Positions 18,350-26,732 of a DNA stretch of 64,000 bases are shown here, piece after piece. Every line of letters starts with the position of its first letter. The stretch's first letter is position 1. The notes beneath the pieces were generated by a model. It was not told the origin of the DNA. It was given only the letters and a program-made list of their open reading frames with translations, and did no database searches. The position numbers and the translations under genes were made by a program. Location of the stretch: the NCBI RefSeq assembly GCF_011602485.2, contig NZ_CP050022.2:6096001-6160000 (forward strand). Reading direction: 5' to 3'. This DNA is from Bradyrhizobium sp. 1(2017) (GTDB lineage: Bacteria > Pseudomonadota > Alphaproteobacteria > Rhizobiales > Xanthobacteraceae).

Positions 18350-19183
18350 CTAACAGGACCACATCTTCGGCACACCGAAGGGACCGGATCCAAGTTCATG
18401 GTCGAGTTGATCGAGGAAGCGGCGCAGACCTCGGCTGAGATCCGCGCTGGCGATCGCGGCGATCCGGATCACGATGATCGCACCCACGATCGTGACGCCG
18501 CACGCGCATTCCAGGGAAGCGCCGATCTCGCGCAACCGCTCGAATCGGCTCTCGAGATGCGGACCGAAATAGATCATTGTCGCAATCGCCCTCCAGTTCG
18601 AGAGCAGGGCCGTTTTCCGAAGCTGCGGAAACACCTGGTCGGACGCGAGGAAACCATCCGCCCACGCCAGACGGCCATCGACCCTGATGCGCCAACTGTC
18701 CCGGACATATCCGCCGAGAATCTCCTCGCCGCTCTCGATGCGGCCGAGAACCAGCCACTCGAGTGCAAGTAACTCGGTGCCCGAGCTCACATCGATCTCG
18801 GTTTGCCGCGCGACGCGCGCCTGGTTGAAGACGATCGTTTCCTGTGGAAGCCACGCCAGCCGAGCATTTCCCTCAGCCCTCAATCGGGTCAGGATTCGGG
18901 CAGGCCGATCGAGCGCCCGATAAATCTTCTCCGCGGCCTGCGTGGTCACTGCGACCGAGGCATTGCCTTGAGCGACCACCTCGATCCTGATCTCGTCGCC
19001 GCCCGCGACACCGCCCGACGTGTTGATGAGGACCGCTTCCTTGCGCCGGCGGGCGTCGATGTTCGGGAAGGCAACGGCCATCGGAAATTTCTGATAAAGG
19101 TCGCTGATCTCCGTACCGTTTGCCGCGCCGGCGAACGCCACGCGAATTGCCCCGACGGCGCGCTGCAGGTCAGCCTTGTCCAT
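18350..19183 (-). CDS. ureD: Urease accessory protein UreD
   Basis: UreD (277 residues from ATG 19183, which has a GGGGAG ribosome site) is the scaffold for the UreD-UreF-UreG activation complex. Typical segments: [52 protein letters not shown] and [19 protein letters not shown]. It is the first urease gene of the minus-strand operon. The longer frame to 19261 begins with a basic segment and was not used. The end is probably the native one. Confidence 0.93.
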   Translation of the reverse strand: MDKADLQRAVGAIRVAFAGAANGTEISDLYQKFPMAVAFPNIDARRRKEAVLINTSGGVAGGDEIRIEVVAQGNASVAVTTQAAEKIYRALDRPARILTRLRAEGNARLAWLPQETIVFNQARVARQTEIDVSSGTELLALEWLVLGRIESGEEILGGYVRDSWRIRVDGRLAWADGFLASDQVFPQLRKTALLSNWRAIATMIYFGPHLESRFERLREIGASLECACGVTIVGAIIVIRIAAIASADLSRGLRRFLDQLDHELGSGPFGVPKMWSC

Positions 19184-19372
19184 GGCGCTCTCCCCTTTCC
19201 CCGGATGACCGGGACGGGCTGCGGACTTGCCGCGAGAGCGCTCGTGGATCACTTCAAACATCTGTCCCGGGCTTCATGATTGACGCTGCATTTCTCGCCC
19301 GCAGGCGAGCGGGAAGCCGGGCGCGGAGCGGCAATGCCGGCCACACCCGGACTTCGTGTCGCGAAACCGGGA

Positions 19373-20647
19373 TCAGAAACCCGCAAGCCCCTGGGGACTA
19401 TTGTACGGGATCTTGACGCTGCCAATCTCCTTCAGCGAACCGTCCGGCTGGGTGCTGTAGCTGACAAGCTTCGAGGCGTTGCCATAGATCTGATAGAGAT
19501 AGGCGCCATCAGGCGTGATCCAGCTGTCGCTGGGACCGCTCGTCACGGTTCCGTTCAATCCCCGCGCGGTCCCGTCGCCGGGGACCTTCGGACATGCCGG
19601 ATCGCAGGCAACCTCCAGGCCGCTGCCATCGATGCGGTAGCTGCTGATGTTGCTGTAGCCGAAATTCGTCGCGTAGATCGTGCGATCATCGGGAGCGATG
19701 GCCAGCCAGCACAGCTCGGTGGGCACGCCTGCGCTGGTGTCGATCTTGACGAGCGGACCAATCTTGATCGAGCCGTTCTTCTCGATGCTGCAAATGGAGC
19801 AGCCGTCGCCGACGGCATAGCCGATCACGAACATATTCGGGCGCTGATGCAGGAAGGCGATGTAGAATGGAGAGCCGGCCTTCGCATCGTAGAACCTGGC
19901 CGTGCCGAGCGAGCCGTCCTTTTGCAGAGCGAACACGGCGAGGCCGTCCGGATCCGGTGCATTCGAAGCGATCGAGTGCAACGCACCGCCGGCCCGCTGG
20001 ACCCAGAGAATGGGTGAGCCGTCCGGATACAAGCCGGTCAGCGCAATTGGCTCATCGAAGGTCGTGCCGACGAGGACCAGTTCCTCGTTCGGGGAGACCA
20101 CGACCATGGTCGAGACGCGGTTCCGCTTGCTCGAGGTATTGACCGTGTATCGTTCGGGCCGCGGCTTCAACATGCCTTCGGCATCGACCGACATCAGCCG
20201 GAGGTGATCTGGCCCGAATGAGTGCAGCACAAATAGCGTGCGGGTCGACGGAGCGAAGGCGAGCGATTTGGCCGTGCCGCTCCTTCCCTCGACAGGATTC
20301 CCGGTCGACTTCACATCGAGCAGCGTGAGGCCGCCGTCACTCCCAAGGCGGAAGCTCGAAACCGAATTGTCTCCACCATTCGTGGCAAACAGAAAACGCC
20401 GGTCGGACGTGATGATGACGCTGCCCGCGCCTTCGAAGGAGTTGGGCGCGCTGTCCTGGCCGCTGATCGGCTTGAACTCGCCGGAGCCGGCGCCGCCGGT
20501 CTTGATCCGCGCGACCTCGGCCAGCTTGCCGTCCGCCTGCCGCCTGTAGTGAATAATGGCGTTGTCGATCTCATTGGTCTGGATGTAGAGATGGCCAGCC
20601 TGACCTTTCGACATTCCCATCTCACTCGTCGTCGCCTCTTTAGCCAT
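19373..20647 (-). CDS. Lactonase-like beta-propeller protein
   Basis: This 424-residue protein has a good AAAGGAGCG ribosome site and no signal peptide. It is built of repeated blade motifs: AGHLYIQTNEIDNAIIHYRR, GSVIITSDRRFLFATNGGD, AGVPTELCWLAIAPDDRTIY and SWITPDGAYLYQIYG. This matches the YkgB-like/6-phosphogluconolactonase 7-blade propeller group. Substrate is uncertain, since such proteins may hydrolyse lactones or act as binding propellers. It follows the cytochrome P460 gene at 20711 by about 60 bases, suggesting one transcript. Confidence 0.75.
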   Translation of the reverse strand: MAKEATTSEMGMSKGQAGHLYIQTNEIDNAIIHYRRQADGKLAEVARIKTGGAGSGEFKPISGQDSAPNSFEGAGSVIITSDRRFLFATNGGDNSVSSFRLGSDGGLTLLDVKSTGNPVEGRSGTAKSLAFAPSTRTLFVLHSFGPDHLRLMSVDAEGMLKPRPERYTVNTSSKRNRVSTMVVVSPNEELVLVGTTFDEPIALTGLYPDGSPILWVQRAGGALHSIASNAPDPDGLAVFALQKDGSLGTARFYDAKAGSPFYIAFLHQRPNMFVIGYAVGDGCSICSIEKNGSIKIGPLVKIDTSAGVPTELCWLAIAPDDRTIYATNFGYSNISSYRIDGSGLEVACDPACPKVPGDGTARGLNGTVTSGPSDSWITPDGAYLYQIYGNASKLVSYSTQPDGSLKEIGSVKIPYNSPQGLAGF

Positions 20648-20710
20648 CTCTCGCTCCTTTGGTGATTGGCTTTGGTTAAATCGAATGACTTTCCGTGACG
20701 TGCACGGCCG

Positions 20711-21292
20711 TTAGTTCTTCAACGGCGGGTAGCCATCGACGTAGACCCAGTCGGAGGCCCGAGCAGGCACATGGCACGCGAGACATTGGGTCTTGTAATT
20801 CGTCGTCGTCGTTCTTGACCGATCGCCGGCGTCGAACCAGGACCATCCCCATCCGTCTCCCCACAGCGCGTTATCCGGATGCTTGTTCGCGGTGTCCTTC
20901 ACCATGACGAACCAGCCCTTCAGGGCGTCGGCGCGACTGACGGTACCAGTCGTCATTTCGGAGGTTGTCGCCTTGAAAACCTCCTTGATCAGCACGGCTC
21001 CATCCGGAAAGCGCTTGTCCTTTCGATAGGCATCGATCACCCCCGGCGAGGCGTACACGACATGAATTTCGTTCGAGCCACCGCCGTCGCCCGCTGCAAT
21101 CGCCCAGCTTCCGAGGAGCTGATAAGTCGAGCGGTAATCATCGGGCACACGCAGATGCCCGTCGCGGTCGGCGACACTCGCACCGGGCGAAACACCATCC
21201 GCCGCGTTCGCCCGCAGCTGCGAATACCTGACCGCGGCCGGGATCGCGAAGATCATGACGAAGGCGATACAAGCGGCTTTGAGGATTTTCAC
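20711..21292 (-). CDS. Cytochrome P460 family protein, copy 1
   Basis: This 193-residue exported protein has a signal peptide (MKILKAACIAFVMIFAIPAA). The fold has SWAIAAGDGGGSNEIHVVYA, then YRKDKRFPDGAVLIKEVFKA and ALKGWFVMVKDTANKHPDNA. The covalent heme motif CLACH lies near the C-terminus (TQCLACHVPARASDWVYVD). P460 proteins oxidise hydroxylamine or bind NO. Whether the special Lys-heme crosslink is present cannot be told by eye. It lies 24 bases after its paralogue at 21317. Confidence 0.8.
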   Translation of the reverse strand: MKILKAACIAFVMIFAIPAAVRYSQLRANAADGVSPGASVADRDGHLRVPDDYRSTYQLLGSWAIAAGDGGGSNEIHVVYASPGVIDAYRKDKRFPDGAVLIKEVFKATTSEMTTGTVSRADALKGWFVMVKDTANKHPDNALWGDGWGWSWFDAGDRSRTTTTNYKTQCLACHVPARASDWVYVDGYPPLKN

Positions 21293-21316
21293 GCCGATCT
21301 TCCGCCGATTACGTGG

Positions 21317-21925
21317 TCACCGGGCGTCCTTGTTATCGAGCAGCGGATAGAACTGGGTCCAGACCTCATCCTTCTTGGCGTTCGCGATATGGCAGTAGGC
21401 GCACTCGTCCTTCGACTTCACCTTGGCCATCGACGCTTTCGGTTCGTGGTGATTGAAGTTGAAGTAGCCCCATCCGTTGGTGTCGGCGAAGCGCTTTGAG
21501 TCCTTGACGGTCACGTCGGCGCCGTTCCACTTGCCCGGGAAGTAACCACGTCCCGACGCTTCCGTTCGCGAGCCGTCGGCATTCTCCTGCGGCAACGTCA
21601 GCTGCAGCTCCTTGAACAGGATCGTCCCCTCGGGGAATTCGCCGGTCTTCTTGTAGATCGCGTACGAGCCCGGCTCGATATAGACGTTGTGGAATTCCGG
21701 GAAGTTCGCCTGCCCGCCGTTGAGGGCGTTTGGCGTCAGCGGCGAGCCGACATAGACCCACTCATGGAAATTCTTCGGCAGGAGCAACTGCCCGTCCGCG
21801 GTATATTCCGGCAAATAGCGCGCATTGTTCTGAGCATTGCTATGCTTGAGCGATCCGAAGAACAGGATCGTTGCGACCGCACTGCCTGCGATGACCGCCG
21901 CTGCTGCCTGGACTCTCACGCGCAT
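21317..21925 (-). CDS. Cytochrome P460 family protein, copy 2
   Basis: This 202-residue exported protein starts with a signal peptide ending near SNAQ. It has LPEYTADGQLLLPKNFHEWV, VYIEPGSYAIYKKTGEFPEG, KELQLTLPQENADGSRTEAS and GWGYFNFNHHEPKASMAKVK. The heme-binding CAYCH is in KDECAYCHIANAKKDE, at the C-terminus. It is periplasmic, and a hydroxylamine- or NO-linked role is plausible for the family. It is the first of three probable co-transcribed genes (P460-2, P460-1, lactonase). Upstream, 307 bases separate it from the amidase. Confidence 0.8.
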   Translation of the reverse strand: MRVRVQAAAAVIAGSAVATILFFGSLKHSNAQNNARYLPEYTADGQLLLPKNFHEWVYVGSPLTPNALNGGQANFPEFHNVYIEPGSYAIYKKTGEFPEGTILFKELQLTLPQENADGSRTEASGRGYFPGKWNGADVTVKDSKRFADTNGWGYFNFNHHEPKASMAKVKSKDECAYCHIANAKKDEVWTQFYPLLDNKDAR

Positions 21926-22232
21926 TGCTCTCTCCTGCGTCTGCGGCCGACGCTCGATGCGCCGGCAGGATTAACCTGTCGGGAGACGATATAACCAGCC
22001 GCAGAAATTCTTGCGCGCTGGAGATTGCCTTCGCTTGTTCTATCTTGATGCATTCCGCATCCGTCTTGCGATCGCCGGAGGCCCGCGCTTCGAAAGCAAG
22101 AGGCGCGGCGACCGCAGCGCAGCAGCGACCAACGATGAGGGCGGGGATGCAAAGCCGGACGGCGCGGTCTGAAAGCGGGCCGCTCTCAGGTGACAATCCG
22201 TATCACCTGGGAGCGTAGGGCTGGGTCGTCCT
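21926..22232. other. Intergenic, nothing supported
   Basis: This 307-base gap follows the amidase on the minus strand. It probably holds the promoter of the P460 operon and the amidase terminator, but no clear -35/-10 or hairpin stood out. Confidence 0.35.
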
Positions 22233-23747
22233 TCACGCCTGCAGGGGGCGTTCGCGGCAGATCCCGTAACTATCCTGCCAAGGACGAAGACGTTCGAAAG
22301 CCGCGCTCGCGGCCAGTACGTCGAAGTCGGCATTCCGGCGACCTATGATCTGCATCCCGACTGGAAGACCGTCGGACAACCCCGCCGGAATCGAAGCCGC
22401 CGGATGGCCGGTAAAGTTGACGAAGTAGGTCAGGCACCATCCGATGAGCGGATCTATCTCGACACCATTGATCGACCTCGGCCCGATCGTGTTGCCGTCG
22501 GTTGCGTTGTCGACCGGCGGGCATGCGAGGGTCGGCGTGACGAGCAAATCAAATCTGCCGAGGACGTTCTGGAAGGCGTCGTAAACCTCCGACCGGACAG
22601 CCTGGTCCCGGAAGAAATCGAGGCCCGACATGCGATTGGTCTTCTCGACCCAATCCATGTATTCGGGCGGGAAGTCGTCGCGATGCTGGCCGAACAGATC
22701 GATGCCGTCGCGCTTCATGTTCTCGATCGCCTGCAGGTTCAGAAGCATGTAGAGACGCGACCAGACATCGCTCAACTCGCGTTGCGAGCGGGTGATCCCG
22801 AGCTTCACTTCCTCCACGTGAGCGCCGGCTTCCTCGAACGCCCGTAACGCACGGCCGACTGTCTCTGTGACCTTTCCGTCGACCGGAAAGACGTCGAGAT
22901 TTGGACTATAGGCAATCTTGAGCCCACGGATGGACCGACGGGTCGCGGCGGTAAAGTCGACAGGCGGCTCGATCAGGCTGAAAGGATCTCGCGGATCATG
23001 CCCAGCAAGCACGTTCATCGCGATTGCCGCATCTTCGACCGTCCGCGTGATGGGCCCTTCGAACAGGAACGGGGAGTCGGCCGTGCCGAACGCGTTCGGA
23101 CGCACAAGGAACGGCACCCGGCCAAACGATGCCTTGTAGCCGTAGACCCCACACCAGGCGGAGGGGATTCGTATCGAGCCGCCGGCATCCGTACCTTCTG
23201 CAATGGGCAGCAGTCCATCGGCGACGGCCGCGGCGCTTCCTCCGGACGACCCGCCGGTGTTCTTGGCAAGATTGAAGGGGTTGCGCGTGGGACCAAACAG
23301 GTAATTATCGCAGGTGCCCCGGAATCCCATCAGCGAGCTGTTGGTCTTGCCAAGGAACACCGCTCCGCCGCGCTTCTCCATGCGCTCGCAGAACACACAG
23401 TAGCCGTTCACGACGTGGTGCTTGAGCGCGCGAATGCCGCCCAGGCTCGCCGGCCAGCCCGGCTTGAAGTCGAACAGATCCTTGAGCGCCGACGGAATGC
23501 CGTGCAGTGGCCCCCACGACTCGCCGGCGACCAATGCGCGCTCGGCCTCTTCCGCTCTCATGCGCGCGCCCTCGAAATCGAGATAGACCAGCGCATTCAG
23601 GCTCGGGTTTCGCGCTTCGATGCGCCGGATGAATGCGTCGACCACTTCAACCGGCGACAGGTCGCGTCGCCGGATGCGAGCTGCCAGCTCGTGCGCGGGG
23701 AGGTACGCGAGTTCGTCGGAATGCAAGGTCCGGATTGCGCTCGACAT
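22233..23747 (-). CDS. Amidase (amidase signature family)
   Basis: This 504-residue enzyme hydrolyses an amide to acid plus ammonia. The Ser-cisSer-Lys triad is visible: K89 (GIPSALKDLF), S168 in NTGGSSGGSAA, and nucleophile S191 in GTDAGGSIRIPSA. Flanking signature: ASLGGIRALKHHVVNGYCVF, GLLPIAEGTDAGG, GVYGYKASFGR. It has no signal peptide. The length is typical for the family. It is the first gene of a minus-strand block that continues into P460 and urease genes, so released ammonia could join urea nitrogen (inference). Substrate unknown. Confidence 0.88.
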   Translation of the reverse strand: MSSAIRTLHSDELAYLPAHELAARIRRRDLSPVEVVDAFIRRIEARNPSLNALVYLDFEGARMRAEEAERALVAGESWGPLHGIPSALKDLFDFKPGWPASLGGIRALKHHVVNGYCVFCERMEKRGGAVFLGKTNSSLMGFRGTCDNYLFGPTRNPFNLAKNTGGSSGGSAAAVADGLLPIAEGTDAGGSIRIPSAWCGVYGYKASFGRVPFLVRPNAFGTADSPFLFEGPITRTVEDAAIAMNVLAGHDPRDPFSLIEPPVDFTAATRRSIRGLKIAYSPNLDVFPVDGKVTETVGRALRAFEEAGAHVEEVKLGITRSQRELSDVWSRLYMLLNLQAIENMKRDGIDLFGQHRDDFPPEYMDWVEKTNRMSGLDFFRDQAVRSEVYDAFQNVLGRFDLLVTPTLACPPVDNATDGNTIGPRSINGVEIDPLIGWCLTYFVNFTGHPAASIPAGLSDGLPVGMQIIGRRNADFDVLAASAAFERLRPWQDSYGICRERPLQA

Positions 23748-23968
23748 TGTTTCTCCTTATGAACCACTTCAGGACGAAACCGCATTTGACATTGAAATAG
23801 TCGGCGCCCGCGCAGCCGCGATTGCTTCCTCTTTGGCGATCTTGATGCTTTCTCCACCACGGCCATCGACAAGGCATCCATCGCGGTTCATCTGCATTTG
23901 TGCGGGCTACACGGTATGTCGACACACATCCGGGCATCCTGCGCGTCACTGCACGAGGGCACGCTTCC

Positions 23969-24586
23969 ATGGACCGACCTCCCGTTTCTCGCGGCTTCAA
24001 ATCAAAGCGACATCGATCCGAAACCGCCGGGCTACCGCCGGGTCAGTATCTAACGACTGACTTCCCGGTGCTGTCGGCGGGCCCCACACCGGCGATCCGT
24101 GTCACCGACTGGAAGATCGCGCTTCAACTTGGCGGCTCGTTGCTGGGGAAATGGACCTGGGACGAGTTCGAGGCGCTGCCCCAGACCACGATCACGGTCG
24201 ACATTCACTGCGTAACTAAATGGACGAAGCTCAACACGGTCTGGCAGGGCGTCAGCTTCGACGATCTTCTCAAGGTGGTCGGGCTGAGCGAGCCGCCGGA
24301 CGCCTTTGTCATGGCGCATTGCGACGGCGGATACACGACGAACCTTCCGGTCGCCGACCTGGTCGCGGGAAAGGCGGTGGTCGCGACCCGCTATGACGGT
24401 CTGCCGCTTGCCCCCGCGCACGGTGGCCCCGCCCGTCTCCTGGTTCCGCATCTCTACTTCTGGAAGAGCGCAAAGTGGCTGCGAAGGCTCCGCTTCATGC
24501 CCAGGGACGAACCGGGCTTCTGGGAATCGCGCGGTTATCACAACTATGGCGATCCTTGGCGGGAGCAGCGTTATGACGGCGACTGA
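23969..24586 (+). CDS. Sulfite-oxidase-like molybdopterin protein (SuoX/YedY type)
   Basis: This ~205-residue protein begins at ATG 23969. It has the molybdopterin-binding core: LTTDFPVLSAGPTPAIRVTD, IDIHCVTKWTKLNTVWQGVS (Cys ligand in HCVTKWT), YTTNLPVADLVAGKAVVATR, GLPLAPAHGGPARLLVPHLY and the C-terminal WLRRLRFMPRDEPGFWESRG. No Tat signal is visible, so it is probably cytoplasmic. Its end overlaps the start of the next gene (24573), so it works with the ferredoxin-reductase-like protein. The chosen start lies past a basic leader beginning at 23900, which does not resemble the family. Confidence 0.85.
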   Translation: MDRPPVSRGFKSKRHRSETAGLPPGQYLTTDFPVLSAGPTPAIRVTDWKIALQLGGSLLGKWTWDEFEALPQTTITVDIHCVTKWTKLNTVWQGVSFDDLLKVVGLSEPPDAFVMAHCDGGYTTNLPVADLVAGKAVVATRYDGLPLAPAHGGPARLLVPHLYFWKSAKWLRRLRFMPRDEPGFWESRGYHNYGDPWREQRYDGD

Positions 24587-25334
24587 TGCGCCTCTGCAGC
24601 AGCACAGTATCGACTGGCAGACCGGCCGCGTGCAGGCCATCGTGACCGAAACAAGCCGGGTGAAGAGCATCATCCTGCAGCCGGCGCGCTGGTCCGGACA
24701 CTGGCCCGGCCAGCATGTCGACATCCGGCTCACCGCCGACGACGGCTATCAAGCCGAACGTAGTTACTCGATCGCATCGCCACCCGAAGAACAACTGCTC
24801 ACCCTCACCGTCGAACGGGTCGAGGACGGTGAGGTTTCTCCTTATCTCCTCGACGAATTGCGGGTTGGTGACGCTCTCGAATTTCGCGGCCCCATCGGGC
24901 GGTATTTCATCTGGAACCAAACTCGCGGTGGACCGATTTGCCTGGTCGCGGGCGGAACCGGGATTACGCCGCTGATGGCCATGTTACGCCACCGCAAGAT
25001 GTCGCGCCCAAACATACCGGCTTCATTGATCTATTCGGCGCGCAGCCTTGCTGACGTCGTGTACTGGGATGAACTCGATACGATGGCTCGCGGCGATCTC
25101 AACCTGCGTCTGGTCTATACGCTCACCCGCGAGCATCCGAGCGACTGGAACGGACATCTGGGGCGGGTCAACGAGGTTCTGCTCGCAGAGAACAGCTTCA
25201 CGCGCGAGCAAAATCCCACGTTCTTCATTTGCGGTCCTGCCGGGTTTGTCGAAAGCATCTCGAGCATGCTCGTGAAGCTCGGTTTCGATCCCTTCACAGT
25301 CAAAACCGAGCGTTTCGGACCAACGGGAGCATGA
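24573..25334 (+). CDS. Ferredoxin-NADP reductase-like flavoprotein
   Basis: This 253-residue protein overlaps the molybdoprotein by 14 bases. It has the FNR fold: FAD motif AERSYSIASPP (RSYS), VEDGEVSPYLLDEL, NAD(P) motif CLVAGGTGITPLMAMLRHRK, and the C-terminal FFICGPAGFVESISSMLVKL. No iron-sulfur domain is fused. It is likely the electron donor to the upstream molybdoenzyme. The ATG at 24573 gives a normal N-terminus (MTATDAPLQQ) and is far shorter than the open frame starting at 24306. Confidence 0.87.
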   Translation: MTATDAPLQQHSIDWQTGRVQAIVTETSRVKSIILQPARWSGHWPGQHVDIRLTADDGYQAERSYSIASPPEEQLLTLTVERVEDGEVSPYLLDELRVGDALEFRGPIGRYFIWNQTRGGPICLVAGGTGITPLMAMLRHRKMSRPNIPASLIYSARSLADVVYWDELDTMARGDLNLRLVYTLTREHPSDWNGHLGRVNEVLLAENSFTREQNPTFFICGPAGFVESISSMLVKLGFDPFTVKTERFGPTGA

Positions 25335-25339
25335 TCGCC

Positions 25340-25606
25340 ATGGCAGACAACATCGCCGACCTCATTCTTGGCGGTGATCCATGCACACACCTGCTTCAGG
25401 AAGCCTTTGCCTTTGACATCACGCTGACGAAGATCAGGTGCGCGGTATGCGACACCGTGTCCGGTCTTGGCTCTCTTGGCGTCGACGGCGGGCCCCTGCA
25501 GGCGCTCGTCAAGTGCGCCGGTTGCGGAAGCGTTCTGATGAGGGCAAGGCGAACTCAGAAGGGGTATATCCTTGAAATGCACGGGGCCCGGCACCTGTAC
25601 TTCTGA
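25340..25606 (+). CDS. Zinc-ribbon-type small protein (DUF6510-like)
   Basis: This 88-residue protein has two CxxC pairs, CAVCDT and CAGCGS, as in a zinc ribbon. The rest is MADNIADLILGGDPCTHLLQ and ILEMHGARHLYF. I use ATG 25340 because a GGGAG sits 9 bases upstream. The ATG at 25331 is an alternative that overlaps the reductase stop. It follows the reductase in what looks like a single operon, so it may be a small metal-binding partner of the molybdoenzyme. Confidence 0.75.
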   Translation: MADNIADLILGGDPCTHLLQEAFAFDITLTKIRCAVCDTVSGLGSLGVDGGPLQALVKCAGCGSVLMRARRTQKGYILEMHGARHLYF

Positions 25607-25652
25607 ATGCTGCGCACGATCACCCGTCAAGCTCCAAAATCAAAGACCCGCC

Positions 25653-25865
25653 ATGCCCAGTGAAGACATCCGCCTCGCCGAAATCGAGCGCCAGATTGCC
25701 GTCACAGCGGCGAACCTTCGCGAGTTGATTGAACAGGCCGCCTCTTATTCCGTCGCGACCAGCGAAGAGCTCGTCGGCCAGCGAATTGACGATCAGGCCG
25801 CGCGGCTCGAGAGTTTGATCAGGCGCCGCGAAGAGCTCCTCAGATCCAGAGCTGGGGAGGACTGA
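25653..25865 (+). CDS. Small coiled-coil protein (70 aa)
   Basis: ATG 25653 opens MPSEDIRLAEIERQIAVTAA, a long amphipathic helix, followed by NLRELIEQAASYSVA, RIDDQAARLESLIRRREELL and a charged tail. The heptad pattern suggests a helical hairpin or coiled coil. No membrane segment or signal peptide is present. Homologues of this style are common in Bradyrhizobium as stand-alone small proteins. Function unknown. It is 46 bases after the zinc-ribbon gene. Confidence 0.65.
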   Translation: MPSEDIRLAEIERQIAVTAANLRELIEQAASYSVATSEELVGQRIDDQAARLESLIRRREELLRSRAGED

Positions 25866-25939
25866 CGAGGTCAACGAGAGCGAACGAAAGCGTCTCAACT
25901 CGTCGACGATCTTGTTGATCGCGCTGCGCTCGGCGCCAT

Positions 25940-26710
25940 TCAGATCGATTTCACCTCGCCGCCATCCATCCGCAAGGCCGAGCCGGTCATCCAGCGCACG
26001 CCAGGCGATACGAGGAATGCCATCAGCTCGGCAATCTCTTCCGGCTCGCCGTAGCGCGCGATGCCGGCCTCCTTCGGAAACTTTGCCGTTGCCTCCTCGA
26101 CGGTCATGTTGTGCAGGGGCGCCCAGTGCCCGAGATAAGAGCGGCGGCGTCCTGTCATCACCGGCCCCGGCAGGACGCTGTTGACCTGGACGCCATCGCT
26201 GATCCCCCTGTCGGAGAACGCCTTTGCCAATGCGACGATTGCCGCATTGATGGTGCCGACCGCTGCGTAGGGCGACTTGGGGAAGGAGGCTGAATTTCCT
26301 GACATCAAGACCACAGCCCCCTTCGATGCCATGAGCGATGGCCAGGCCGCGATCGTGAGCCGGCGCGCGCCATGCAGCTTCAAGGCCAGTCCTGCTTCCC
26401 ACTGCGCGTCCGTCGTCTCGAACAGATCGACCTGCGGCACCGCGCCAGCGATATTGAGCAGTGCGTCGATCCGGCCGAACGCCGCCAAATTCTGGGCGAC
26501 GACGGCTCGAGCTGCGTCAGGTTCGGCCAGGTCGGCATCGATCACCAGCACCTCTGCGCCGGCGGCCCTAACCATCTTTGCGGTGTCTTCGAGATTGGCA
26601 CGATTTCGTGCTACGAGCACCAGGGCCTGGAAATCGCGCGCCAGACGCACCGCGGTCGCACGGCCGATTCCCTGGCTCGCACCCGTCACGATGGCCACTG
26701 ATTTCAACAT
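25940..26710 (-). CDS. SDR-family oxidoreductase with altered active site
   Basis: This 256-residue SDR has the NAD(P) motif GASQGIGRA near residue 10, NIAGAV (residue 87), VVLMSGNSASFPKSPYAAVG and VNSVLPGPVMTG. The usual YxxxK has Tyr148, but the Lys position is Gly (G152 in SPYAAVGT), so the classical catalytic Lys is missing. It may be a divergent or non-catalytic SDR. It is the last gene of a run: alpha/beta hydrolase (27758), MDR reductase (26733), SDR. The start 26710 follows MLKSVAIVTG; the longer frame to 26863 overlaps the MDR gene. Confidence 0.82.
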   Translation of the reverse strand: MLKSVAIVTGASQGIGRATAVRLARDFQALVLVARNRANLEDTAKMVRAAGAEVLVIDADLAEPDAARAVVAQNLAAFGRIDALLNIAGAVPQVDLFETTDAQWEAGLALKLHGARRLTIAAWPSLMASKGAVVLMSGNSASFPKSPYAAVGTINAAIVALAKAFSDRGISDGVQVNSVLPGPVMTGRRRSYLGHWAPLHNMTVEEATAKFPKEAGIARYGEPEEIAELMAFLVSPGVRWMTGSALRMDGGEVKSI

Positions 26711-26732
26711 ATGAGTCCTCCGACTATAGGGC

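Noticed and set aside
13669..19183. A hidden UreE in the urease cluster
   Set aside because: All gaps between the ure genes are short (less than ~30 bases) and no His-rich UreE-like frame exists in them.
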